From: an uncultured Collinsella sp.
GTDB lineage: Bacteria; Actinomycetota; Coriobacteriia; Coriobacteriales; Coriobacteriaceae
Length of the DNA stretch: 54,012 bases
Assembly: GCA_902496845.1 (NCBI GenBank)
Contig: CABVCJ010000005.1
Span: 1-54,012 of the forward strand
Direction: 5' to 3'
Shown here: positions 24,322 to 32,087 of the stretch, piece after piece
Numbering within the stretch: position 1 is the stretch's first letter
How the letters are laid out: each line of letters opens with the position of its first letter
The notes under the pieces: generated by a model
Databases searched by the model: none
What the model saw: only the letters and a program-made list of their open reading frames with translations
What the model was told of the DNA's origin: nothing
Made by a program: the position numbers and the translations under genes

Positions 24322-24373
24322 ACCACCAAAAACAAAAGGTGGTCAGGCGCGCCTTGGCGCCAATGACCACCCT
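24322..24373 (-). terminator. Terminator of the purM-purN transcript
   Basis: On the minus strand GGTGGTCA and TGACCACC (24338-24345, 24364-24371) enclose a GGCGCC hairpin and are followed by TTTTGTTTTT. Confidence 0.8.
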
Positions 24374-24403
24374 GACCACTCAACTAAATTGTACTGTGCA
24401 CCG

Positions 24404-25105
24404 CTAGCCGCGGGGCGCATCAATTGCGACCTTGCCGCTCTCCAACACGTGAACGCAGCCGTCGGCGAGCATCTGCACGACCTCGGGATACAGCACGTGC
24501 TCGATCGCGTGGATGTGCTCCTCGAGCGTATCGACATCCCAGCCCTCCTCAACGGCCAGCGCGCGCTGGGCGATGATGGGGCCGTTGTCGTAAATCTCGT
24601 TGGCAAAATGTACGGTCACACCAGTCACCTTGACGCCGCGCGCAAAGGCATCGTCGATCGCATGCGCGCCGGTAAAGCTCGGCAGCAGCGCCGGATGCAA
24701 GTTGACCACGCGGTTGGGAAACGCCGCCAGCAGCGGCGTATGCACCATGCGCATGTAGCCGGCCATGACCACATACTCGCAGCCGCGCTCGAGCAGCTCG
24801 TGCGCGATGATCTCGTCGGCGGCGATGGGGTCGGCATAGACATCCTTGGACAGTGTAAGCGTCTGGATACCCGCACGCTCGGCACGCTGCAGGCCCTTAG
24901 CCGAAGGACGGCTCGACACCACAAGCTCAATCGAGGCATTGAGCTTATCCGCGGCGATCAGGTCGATCAGTGCCTGCAGGTTGGTGCCGGAACCACTGAT
25001 GAGCACACCGATCTTGAGCGGCTCAGCCGTATCGGTGCCAGTCGGACGGGTATAGGGCACAAAGCCCAGGCCCTCGGCGGCAACCATCTGCTCGTTAGCG
25101 CTCAT
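24404..25105 (-). CDS. purN: Phosphoribosylglycinamide formyltransferase
   Basis: PurN formylates GAR with 10-formyl-tetrahydrofolate, the third step of IMP synthesis. The 233-residue protein has LISGSGTNLQAL at about 34-45, YMRMVHTPLL, and the catalytic segment NLHPALLPSFTGAHAIDDAF with Asn and His, followed by VTVHFANEIYDNGPIIAQ. It carries an N-terminal extension of about 28 residues relative to the usual ~200-residue enzyme. The ATG lies inside the last codons of purM (11-base overlap), implying coupled translation. A strong terminator follows. Confidence 0.95.
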   Translation of the reverse strand: MSANEQMVAAEGLGFVPYTRPTGTDTAEPLKIGVLISGSGTNLQALIDLIAADKLNASIELVVSSRPSAKGLQRAERAGIQTLTLSKDVYADPIAADEIIAHELLERGCEYVVMAGYMRMVHTPLLAAFPNRVVNLHPALLPSFTGAHAIDDAFARGVKVTGVTVHFANEIYDNGPIIAQRALAVEEGWDVDTLEEHIHAIEHVLYPEVVQMLADGCVHVLESGKVAIDAPRG

Positions 25106-26198
25106 CGGAGTACACGACCTTACCGGAACCCTCGACGCACTCGCCCACGCGGAACGGCTTCTCGCCCAGCGCGACCAGGGTCTCGGTAACCGCGGCCTCG
25201 TCCTCGGGGGCGACGATCAGGCACAGGCCGGCGCCCATGTTGAAGGTCTTGCATGCCTCGTTGGGCGCGAGCTCGGCCTGACGCGACACGTAAGTGATGA
25301 CGGGCGGAACATCCCAGCCCATCTCGGCACCGTTACGGGTGACCACGGCGTCGACGTCGTCGGCAAGCGCGCGGTTGAGGTTCTCGGTGATACCGCCGCC
25401 GGTGATGTGGGCGATAGCGTGCACCGGAGCGCCGCCGCGAAGCAGCTCAAGAACCGGCTTGACGTAGATGCGCGTGGGGGCCAGCAGGGCGTCGGCCAGC
25501 GATGCACCGCCGAGCTCCTCGAGCGGACGGCTCAGCTCCTCGGCCTTAGCGGCGGCCTCGGGCGTGCCCGGCTTGATGCCGTCAACACCGATGACCTTAC
25601 GCACGAGCGAGTAGCCGTTGGAATGCACGCCGGTGGAGGGCAGGCCCAGGATGACATCGCCGGGGCGGACGTTCGCGGGGTCGAGCATCTTGGGACGGTC
25701 GACGACGCCCACGGTAAATCCGGCAAGGTCGTAGTCGGCAGGAGCCATGACGCCGGGATGCTCGGCCATCTCGCCGCCCACGAGCGCGCAGCCCGCGAGC
25801 TTGCAGCCATCGGCCACGCCCTTGATGATCTTTGCCATGTGCTCGGCCTCAATGTGGCCGATGGCAACGTAGTCCAGGAAGAACAGCGGCTCGGCGCCCG
25901 AAGCCAAAATGTCGTTGACGCACATGGCGACCAGGTCCTGGCCCACCGTCTCGTGACGGTCCATGATCTGGGCGAGCACGAGCTTGGTGCCTACGCCGTC
26001 GGTACCGCTGATCAGGATCGGGTCTTCCATATCCTTAAGTGCGGCGGCCGAGAACAGGCCACCAAAGCCACCGATACCGCCGATGACCTCGGGGCGGTTG
26101 GTGTCCTTAACCATTTGCTTAATAGCGTCGACGGCGCGACCGCCCTCGGCGGTATCGACGCCGGCATCCTCATACGTCACATGCTTGCTGTCGCTCAT
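25095..26198 (-). CDS. purM: Phosphoribosylformylglycinamidine cyclo-ligase (AIR synthetase)
   Basis: PurM closes the imidazole ring from FGAM using ATP, the fifth step of IMP synthesis. The 367 residues contain IGGFGGLFS, SGTDGVGTKLVLAQ, GQDLVAMCVNDIL, GAEPLFFLDY, CALVGGEMAEHPGV and ITGGGITENLNRAL, all family hallmarks. It is slightly longer than the E. coli enzyme (345). It overlaps purN by 11 bases and lies 156 bases downstream of purF on the same strand, the gap holding a CTGTCCC-core palindrome. Confidence 0.96.
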   Translation of the reverse strand: MSDSKHVTYEDAGVDTAEGGRAVDAIKQMVKDTNRPEVIGGIGGFGGLFSAAALKDMEDPILISGTDGVGTKLVLAQIMDRHETVGQDLVAMCVNDILASGAEPLFFLDYVAIGHIEAEHMAKIIKGVADGCKLAGCALVGGEMAEHPGVMAPADYDLAGFTVGVVDRPKMLDPANVRPGDVILGLPSTGVHSNGYSLVRKVIGVDGIKPGTPEAAAKAEELSRPLEELGGASLADALLAPTRIYVKPVLELLRGGAPVHAIAHITGGGITENLNRALADDVDAVVTRNGAEMGWDVPPVITYVSRQAELAPNEACKTFNMGAGLCLIVAPEDEAAVTETLVALGEKPFRVGECVEGSGKVVYSDER

Positions 26199-26315
26199 CT
26201 GAGCCTTCCTCTCCCACTACCGTCTGCCGCCCGGGCGCCAAACGGTGCTCATAGTTGCGTTCATTTCGGCGCGCATTCTGGCAACGCGCGCCGCTCAATC
26301 AACAAAACAGCAGGT

Positions 26316-26356
26316 AAAACCTACCAAAATAAACCTGTCCCCAAATGGCAGGTTTT
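26316..26356. repeat. CTGTCCC-core palindrome overlapping the purF stop codon
   Basis: AAAACCTACC (26316-26325) and GGCAGGTTTT (26347-26356) flank AAAATAAACCTGTCCCCAAAT. The last bases overlap the TAA stop of purF. Same arm and core as the copy that overlaps the pth stop. Confidence 0.85.
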
Positions 26357-28025
26357 AAGCCTCGCCGTGCTTCTCTTCCCAGCTGCGGTCGTCGTATTTC
26401 TCGACCACGGCGTCATCGTCAAAGTGCAGCGGCTTATCCAGGTTGCGGGGCTTAAAGCCCTCCATGAACTTGTCGCGGCCAAAGCTCTCGGGAATCGCCA
26501 CGGGATAACGGCCGGTAAAGCACGCATCGCAGTAGCCGCCCTTGGGCATGACCTTCAGCAGGCCCTCAACCGAAAGGAAGGCCAGCGAATCGGCGCCGAT
26601 ATACTCGCAGATCTCCTCGACCGTCTTGTTGGCGCTGATGAGCTGCGACTGCACGTCGGTATCGATACCGTAGAAGCACGGCCAGATGACCTCGGGCGAG
26701 TTGATGCGGATGTGAATCTCCTTGGCGCCGGCATTGCGCAGCATCTTGACGAGCTGCACCATGGTGGTGCCGCGCACGATGGAGTCGTCGATGACGACCA
26801 GGCGCTTGCCCTCGATGTTGTCGCGCAGCGGGTTGAGCTTCATACGCACGCCCATGGCGCGCAGCTCCTGCGTGGGCTCGATAAACGTACGGCCTACATA
26901 GCGATTCTTGATGAGGCCCTCGCCAAAGGGAATGCCGCTCTCGTGCGAATAGCCCTCCGCGGGTGGCAGGCCGGAGTCGGGCACGCCGATGACCAAGTCG
27001 GCCTCGACGGGCTCCTCGTGTGCCAGCTGACGACCCATGTCGTAACGGCAGGCGTAGACGCTCTTGCCGTTCATGATGGAGTCGGGACGGGCAAAATAGA
27101 CCTGCTCAAAGATGCAGTTGGCGGGCTCTTCGGCTGCAGGTACGCCCTGCTCGGACACCAGGCCCTCGGCGCTGATGCGCAAGATCTCGCCGGGGCGGAC
27201 ATCACGGACATACTCGGCGCCCACGATATCGAGTGCGCACGTCTCGGAAGCAACGACCCAGCCGCCGGCGCGCGTGACATGGACGGCGGAGTCGACCGTC
27301 GAGGCACCGTCTTGCGAGGGCAGCTGCGAAACAGAAGCGGCGTCGGCCTGGTCCAGGCCCTCGTCCACGAGCTTGCCCAGCACCAGCGGGCGAATGCCAT
27401 GCGGGTCGCGGAAAGCGTAGAGCGCCTGCTCGTTGATGAGCGTCATGGCGTAACCGCCGCGCACGAGCTCCATGGTCTTGCGAATGCCCTCGCGCAGGTG
27501 GCCCGTACGCTGGGTGAAGTAGCCGATAAGCTTGGTCGCGACCTCGGAATCCGAATTGGAGAGGAACGGCACGCCCAGCTCGATCAGCTGACGGCGCAGC
27601 TCGTCGGTGTTGACCAGAGTGCCGTTGTGAGCAAGTGCGATGATGACGCTGTTGATGGTAGAAAGATGCGGCTGCGAGGCTTCCCAACTCTTGGCGCCGG
27701 CAGTGCCATAGCGCACGTGGCCCACGGCCAGCTGGCCGGAGAGCGTCGACAGGTCGGCGTTGGAGAACACGCGATCGAGCAGTCCCAGGTCTTTACGAAC
27801 CATAACCGTGCCACCATCGCCCACGGCGATTCCCGCCGATTCCTGGCCGCGATGCTGCAACGCGCGCAGACCAAAGTACGTCAGCCGAGCCACATCGCGA
27901 TCGGGTGCCCACACACCAAAGATGCCGCATTCCTCATGCAGCTGGTCGGAGTCCGGATCATACGTCGACATGGTCGTCACCTGTCCCGTGGCACGCTCGG
28001 CCGCGCGGATGGTTTCTTGAGACAT
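26355..28025 (-). CDS. purF: Amidophosphoribosyltransferase
   Basis: PurF commits PRPP to purine synthesis by transferring the amide of glutamine. The 556-residue protein begins with a 32-residue leader that is probably cleaved to expose the catalytic Cys33 of CGIFG. It has the class II glutaminase domain (HVRYGTAGAKSWEASQP, AHNGTLVNTDELR) and the PRPP loop VVIDDSIVRGTTMVQLV. Cysteines in VIWPCFYG, GGYCDACF and ETCALDIVG match the ligand positions of the 4Fe-4S cluster in the Bacillus subtilis type enzyme, so oxygen sensitivity is likely. The ATG has GAGGGGA upstream. The stop codon overlaps a palindromic repeat. It is about 50 residues longer than E. coli PurF, mostly at the two ends. Confidence 0.96.
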   Translation of the reverse strand: MSQETIRAAERATGQVTTMSTYDPDSDQLHEECGIFGVWAPDRDVARLTYFGLRALQHRGQESAGIAVGDGGTVMVRKDLGLLDRVFSNADLSTLSGQLAVGHVRYGTAGAKSWEASQPHLSTINSVIIALAHNGTLVNTDELRRQLIELGVPFLSNSDSEVATKLIGYFTQRTGHLREGIRKTMELVRGGYAMTLINEQALYAFRDPHGIRPLVLGKLVDEGLDQADAASVSQLPSQDGASTVDSAVHVTRAGGWVVASETCALDIVGAEYVRDVRPGEILRISAEGLVSEQGVPAAEEPANCIFEQVYFARPDSIMNGKSVYACRYDMGRQLAHEEPVEADLVIGVPDSGLPPAEGYSHESGIPFGEGLIKNRYVGRTFIEPTQELRAMGVRMKLNPLRDNIEGKRLVVIDDSIVRGTTMVQLVKMLRNAGAKEIHIRINSPEVIWPCFYGIDTDVQSQLISANKTVEEICEYIGADSLAFLSVEGLLKVMPKGGYCDACFTGRYPVAIPESFGRDKFMEGFKPRNLDKPLHFDDDAVVEKYDDRSWEEKHGEA

Positions 28026-28321
28026 GGCATCCCCTCAGAGCCTCGTTATTTGGCGTTACCCGCCCTATTATACGCACGGTAAGACAAGCACTCCCGCGCA
28101 TGAGCAGCGCTTTTTAAAAGCCCACCGAGCTTATAATCCGTTTTGCGGCCAAACATTTTATTGGGGAACCCGCCGCGCGCTCAACGATCCCGTATGCTTC
28201 CGTCGCGACGCGTCTCGCCCACCGTTAGGGCTTACATTGCTGCAATTGGGACGTTCGTCCTGTCTTTTAGCAGGTCGGCGGCGTATCCTTGTAATCTACA
28301 ACAAAACGAGAAAGGTTGTGT
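28026..28321. other. Divergent intergenic region, purF / CmpB-like gene
   Basis: 296 bases without a convincing gene. A TATAAT -10 box for purF lies at 28067-28072 (minus). No repeat of the families found elsewhere in the window, no riboswitch that I recognise, and no clear operator is seen. The right part must hold the promoter of the membrane protein at 28322. Confidence 0.6.
28067..28072 (-). promoter_or_regulatory. Likely -10 box for purF
   Basis: TATAAT on the minus strand about 42 bases before the purF start codon; no strong -35 box is present at the usual spacing. Confidence 0.45.
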
Positions 28322-29551
28322 ATGGATCGAAACGAACTCGACCCCAGCGTCCCCAGCGCCACGGAGGTCAAGAAGATCCCCCTCATCATTAAGGTGTACG
28401 CCGTCCTGTGCATCCTGTCCGGTGTTGGTACGCTCCCGTCGGTCGGCGCCTTTATGTGGCAGGTCATCACCGCACTCATCAACGGCAACGCCGCCGCCAA
28501 ACTCGGCGACAACACGCTCGTCGCGGTCGGCCTTATCGTCGCCGGCATCATGCTCTCGGCGGCGAGCGCGGTCATCTTAATCATCTTCGGCCTGGACCTC
28601 ATCAAGAACCAGCGCCGCAACGCCGCGCGCCTGTCCTACATCCTTATCGCATTCACCGTCGTCGAGCTTTTGGTCGACGTGATGCTCCAGGGTATCGGGC
28701 CGTTCTTGTTGCGCCCCGCCATCCAGCTCGGCATCCTCATCGCGCTTTCGGCCACCGTTGACCCCACGCTTCGTCAGGAGCGCGAACTGCAGCGCCGCCT
28801 GCAGGAGATGCTCGATCGCGACGCCGCCGCCGAGGGCATGCTCGGCCGCGATGAGACCGGCGAAGGCTACATCAAGCTCAACTACTTCAACCTATTCTGG
28901 GTATTCTTTGTCTGCTGCGTGCTGGGCCTCATCCTGGAGGACATCTGGCATATGACGGTCGACGACCCGGGCGTCTACCAGGACCGCGCCGGCATGCTGT
29001 TTGGCCCCTTCAGCCCCATCTACGGATTTGGCGCCGTACTCATGACCATGGTGCTCAACCGCTTCTACAAAAAGAACCCCATCGTTATCTTTTTGGTGAG
29101 CGCCCTGCTTGGCGCAAGCTTTGAGGTGTTCGTGGGCTGGTTTATGCAGACCTCGTTCGGTGTGGTCTCGTGGAGCTACTCGCACATGAAGCTGTTCGGC
29201 ATGCCCGATCCACTCGCCGTGCTTACGGGCGGACGCACCTGCACGGGCTTCGCCTGCCTGTGGGGCCTGGGCGGACTCATCTGGATCAAGCTGCTGCTGC
29301 CAAGATTGCTCAAGCTCATCAACATGATTCCGTGGAAGAGCCGCTACTCGGCTACCGTCATCTTTACCGTCATTATGCTGGTCGACGGCGTCATGACGCT
29401 GCAGTCGCTCGACTACTGGTACCAGCGCGTCAACGGCACGGAGCCGGATATTCCCGTCGCGCAGTTCTACGGCAAGTATTTCGATAATGAATACATGGAA
29501 AATCGCTTCCAGAGCATGACCATGAGCCCCAAGGACGCCACACGCGTATAG
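28322..29551 (+). CDS. Putative ABC-transporter permease of the CmpB (DUF1113) family
   Basis: A 409-residue integral membrane protein. The first half has about four helices, then a charged loop with coiled-coil character near residues 145-175 (RQERELQRRLQEMLDRD). The second half has further helices with GPFSPIYGFGAV, WSYSHMKLFG and RTCTGFACLWGLGGLIW. The second half resembles the PF06541-type domain of Clostridia and Coriobacteria, annotated as putative ABC-transporter permease though no transport has been shown. GAAAGG lies six bases before the ATG at 28322. It stands alone and ends in a clear terminator. Function is unknown. Confidence 0.7.
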   Translation: MDRNELDPSVPSATEVKKIPLIIKVYAVLCILSGVGTLPSVGAFMWQVITALINGNAAAKLGDNTLVAVGLIVAGIMLSAASAVILIIFGLDLIKNQRRNAARLSYILIAFTVVELLVDVMLQGIGPFLLRPAIQLGILIALSATVDPTLRQERELQRRLQEMLDRDAAAEGMLGRDETGEGYIKLNYFNLFWVFFVCCVLGLILEDIWHMTVDDPGVYQDRAGMLFGPFSPIYGFGAVLMTMVLNRFYKKNPIVIFLVSALLGASFEVFVGWFMQTSFGVVSWSYSHMKLFGMPDPLAVLTGGRTCTGFACLWGLGGLIWIKLLLPRLLKLINMIPWKSRYSATVIFTVIMLVDGVMTLQSLDYWYQRVNGTEPDIPVAQFYGKYFDNEYMENRFQSMTMSPKDATRV

Positions 29552-29590
29552 CGCTGGCGCTGCTGCAAGTCGGTTCCAACGGACAAGTAA

Positions 29591-29630
29591 GCCCGCTGGC
29601 AGTTCAATCTAACTGCCAGCGGGCTCTTGC
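29591..29630. terminator. Hairpin terminator between convergent genes
   Basis: GCCCGCTGGCAGTT (29591-29604) pairs perfectly with AACTGCCAGCGGGC (29611-29624). It separates the CmpB-like gene from the convergent MoaE-like gene. Confidence 0.85.
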
Positions 29631-29660
29631 TACAGATGGGCTCGAATCGATCGCAAAGCC

Positions 29661-30077
29661 CTATGCCTCGCGCTCTACCTCGTTCACGCATTCATTCTTG
29701 ATGGTGCCGACAAGCGACTGCAGGGCATCGACCACGCGCGGACGAATGTCTCCGCCAATGAGCACGAGCATGATATCGTCGCCCACGGAAAGCTCGCCGC
29801 TCGCTAGCCACACGCGCACATAGCCGATGCCTGGCATCGCGCGCGTGGCTTCAATAGCAGACCGCACCTTTTCGGCGTCGTAGTCAAAGACCATGCCTCC
29901 CACCCTGTGGCCCGGCGCCACGCCATCGGTCTCGACTCCGCGCACCTCGGCCTTGGGCGTCGCACGCACCACACCGTTATGCGTCAGATACATACCGCAC
30001 GCAGGCGCCGACGAATCGGCTTTGGCCTCGCGCAGCCAAGCATCAATCGAAGGCATCGTTTTGCCATTCTCGAGCAT
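29661..30077 (-). CDS. MoaE-like protein (molybdopterin synthase large-subunit family)
   Basis: A 138-residue protein whose second half, VGGMVFDYDAEKVRSAIEA through SGELSVGDDIMLVLIGGDIR and LVGTIKNECVNEVE, follows the MoaE pattern, in which MoaE carries the active-site lysines that help convert precursor Z to molybdopterin. The usual PIWKKE-like end is degenerate here (NECVNEVER), and no MoaD or other moa gene is adjacent, so catalytic function is uncertain. AAAGGAGG is followed by two consecutive ATGs; the second (30077) has better spacing. The gene lies 65 bases downstream of the sortase gene on the same strand. Confidence 0.55.
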   Translation of the reverse strand: MLENGKTMPSIDAWLREAKADSSAPACGMYLTHNGVVRATPKAEVRGVETDGVAPGHRVGGMVFDYDAEKVRSAIEATRAMPGIGYVRVWLASGELSVGDDIMLVLIGGDIRPRVVDALQSLVGTIKNECVNEVEREA

Positions 30078-30145
30078 CATTTCCTCCTTTTACCGTCATC
30101 GAGCAGCTCATTTGGGACGGGGCTCTTTTAGCTACTCTTAACAAT

Positions 30146-31150
30146 CTATTCCTCGACCGGCGTGAGCACCATGACGGCGCGCGTATTGCTAAATGACAGC
30201 GAGCGACAGGTCACGAGCGTCACGACCTTGGTTGCCGAAGCAGCGCGATCGCCTGCATCACTCGCCACTGCCGAAGCACCGTCGAGCATCTCGGACAGGT
30301 AGTTCTTGAGCCCGTCGTCGCCCTCAAAATTGGTCGTGCGCGCCTTGGCATACGTGTCCTCGACCACCTTGGTCGCCAGCGGTCGCAGCTTATACGTTAC
30401 ATCGCGCGTGATGTAATACACGTACTCGATGCTATCGAACGTCGCTTGGTCGGTGGTGTCCGAAATCACGTTGAACATTGACCCGTCATTCATGTGGTGG
30501 CCGTAGATCGTGGTCTGCTGGTCAACCATTCCCGGCGCGGTGTCATCGCTATCCAGGAAAATGGCCCCGGACGCATTGGCCGTACCGTCGAACAGCGTGT
30601 TGAGGTATTTGGAGTTGTTGTTGGTCTGCACCACGGGATAGTTGATGTTGGTTCCCGGCACGTAAATCCAACCCACAATCTCGGGGTTTGTCTGAGCAAG
30701 CGCATCGAAGTCGATAATCGGCACGCCGCTGGCGTCCTTATCGCTTACATATTGCTTCTCGATTTTCTGGTACGAATCGCTCGCCTGCTTATAGCCAATC
30801 TGAGCATTGATAAAGATGGCGGCGGCGGCGACAATCAGACCGATGCCCACGATGATGAGTAGGATGGGGATGATGGAGCGGCGCTTCTTACGCGGCGGCT
30901 CGGTGTAGCTGGACGGAGCGCCACTCGGTTGCCTCGTCGACCGGGCCCGCTTCTTTGCCGTGCCATATGACGAGGGGCGATACGCAGCCGGTGTATCCTG
31001 ACGGCGATGGGACGTCGGCGTTACGGGGCGCGGTGCACGAGCCTGCTGAGGAGAGGATGCCCGACCCTGCTGCATGGAGCGGGCCGATCCCGACTTGGAT
31101 GGATCGGGGATCTGAGAAGCCGAAAAACGTTTTCCCTGATAGTCGGACAT
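30146..31150 (-). CDS. srtB: Class B sortase
   Basis: A 334-residue membrane-anchored transpeptidase that cuts sorting signals and attaches surface proteins to peptidoglycan. The catalytic set is visible: His in IYGHHMNDGSMF, Cys315 in TLVTC and Arg324 in SNTR, the spacing of class B. The N-terminus is unusual: about 92 cytoplasmic residues rich in Arg, Pro, Gln and Ser, ending KKRRS before one membrane helix (about 93-115). The ATG at 31150 follows AAGGAG; the upstream open frame overlaps purE and is unlikely. Two LAxTG-type substrates are encoded in this window, but class B enzymes usually take NPQTN-like or housekeeping LPxTG-type signals, so the pairing is open. Confidence 0.88.
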   Translation of the reverse strand: MSDYQGKRFSASQIPDPSKSGSARSMQQGRASSPQQARAPRPVTPTSHRRQDTPAAYRPSSYGTAKKRARSTRQPSGAPSSYTEPPRKKRRSIIPILLIIVGIGLIVAAAAIFINAQIGYKQASDSYQKIEKQYVSDKDASGVPIIDFDALAQTNPEIVGWIYVPGTNINYPVVQTNNNSKYLNTLFDGTANASGAIFLDSDDTAPGMVDQQTTIYGHHMNDGSMFNVISDTTDQATFDSIEYVYYITRDVTYKLRPLATKVVEDTYAKARTTNFEGDDGLKNYLSEMLDGASAVASDAGDRAASATKVVTLVTCRSLSFSNTRAVMVLTPVEE

Positions 31151-31185
31151 GACTCTCCTTATACTGCGGTGAAACGGCGGAACGC

Positions 31186-31650
31186 CTAGGCGTCGGCCAT
31201 CTCCTGCTTCATCTTCTCGATAACCTTGCGGTACTCGGGGTCGCATGCGCCCAGAATCTGCGTGGCATAAATGGCGGCGTTCTTGGCACCGTTGATGGCA
31301 ACGCAGGCCACGGGCACGCCCGAAGGCATCTGCACCATCGACAGCAGCGAATCCATACCGCCCAGGTCACTCGTCTTCATAGGCACACCGATAACCGGCA
31401 GCGGCGTGAAAGCAGCCACGACACCACCCAGGTGAGCGGCCTTGCCGGCGGCGGCGATAATCACTTTGATACCGCGATCGGCAGCAGTCGAAGCCCACTC
31501 ATGGACCTTCGCCGGCGTGCGGTGTGCGCTCGCAATGACGAGCTCATAGGGCACACCAAGCGCCTCGAGCTCGGCGGTGCAGCCTTCCATAACGCCCAGA
31601 TCGGACTTGGAACCCATGATGATCCCGACAACCGGCTTTTGATCTGCCAT
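31186..31650 (-). CDS. purE: 5-(carboxyamino)imidazole ribonucleotide mutase
   Basis: PurE moves the carboxyl group of N5-CAIR (class I) to give CAIR in purine synthesis. The 154-residue protein has IIMGSKSDLGVM, ASAHRTPAKVHEW with the catalytic His, AAAGKAAHLGGVVAAFT, and GVPMKTSDLGGMDSLLSMVQMP with GVPVACVAIN, all conserved in PurE. The length fits class I. A purK gene is not in the window. AGGAGG lies upstream of ATG 31650; an in-frame TTG six bases earlier is less likely. It is followed 35 bases later by the sortase gene on the same strand, so the two may share a transcript. Confidence 0.95.
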   Translation of the reverse strand: MADQKPVVGIIMGSKSDLGVMEGCTAELEALGVPYELVIASAHRTPAKVHEWASTAADRGIKVIIAAAGKAAHLGGVVAAFTPLPVIGVPMKTSDLGGMDSLLSMVQMPSGVPVACVAINGAKNAAIYATQILGACDPEYRKVIEKMKQEMADA

Positions 31651-31736
31651 AAACAAAGACCTCCTGTTGAGAGCGGTGACGCGGCGGATCCGCGACCCTT
31701 AACTACTGAGAGTAGTATAGCTGCTCCCGTCCCTGC

Positions 31737-31841
31737 GGTCCCCGGGTGCCCCGCGGCGGGCTGGGTTTTTATCTTCGCTCCCCTTGCTTCGCAAAGTCGC
31801 TCAGATAATAAACCCAGCCCGCCGCGGGGCACCCGGGGACC
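31737..31841. repeat. Very long GC-rich inverted repeat upstream of purE
   Basis: Arms 31737-31773 and 31804-31841 (about 37 bp, starting GGTCCCCGGGTGCCCCGCGG) pair nearly perfectly. The 30-base loop contains a second small hairpin CTTGC-TTC-GCAAAG. It has no T-tract. The design matches those at 3375 and 31992. Together with the hairpin at 31883 and the repeat at 31992 it accounts for most of the 437 gene-free bases 31651-32087. Confidence 0.85.
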
Positions 31842-31882
31842 TACCGGGGATTGCTATGACGTACGTTGGCTGAAATATTAAC

Positions 31883-31918
31883 GTGGGCTCCGCCGTTCGA
31901 ACGAACGGCGGAGCCCAC
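31883..31918. terminator. Perfect 17-bp hairpin downstream of carB
   Basis: GTGGGCTCCGCCGTTCG (31883-31899) and CGAACGGCGGAGCCCAC (31902-31918) with a two-base gap. Probably the terminator of carAB (minus), followed there by GTTAATATTT. Confidence 0.7.
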
Positions 31919-31991
31919 ACTCATTTTCTATTCAGCCCTAGTCATCGCGCAAAGCCCCTTCGGCAGCACACGGTGCAGCCAAGTCACCGCA

Positions 31992-32076
31992 GGCCGGGGC
32001 GGGAGGCGGACCTTTCTCTCGGAAAACTTCGCGAAGCCCAGTTTCCGAGAGAAAGTGTCCGGCTGCCACCCCGGCC
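31992..32076. repeat. Very long inverted repeat just after carB
   Basis: Arms 31992-32028 and 32039-32076 pair over about 35 bases with few mismatches, for example TTTCTCTCGGAAA with TTTCCGAGAGAAA. The loop contains the palindrome CTTCGCGAAG. It begins 12 bases after the carB stop codon and lacks a T-tract. Confidence 0.85.
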
Positions 32077-32087
32077 GACCAGGTCAA

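Noticed and set aside
25407..28082. An 891-codon plus-strand open frame opposite purM and purF
   Set aside because: Shadow of two well-conserved genes; composition follows antisense codon bias.
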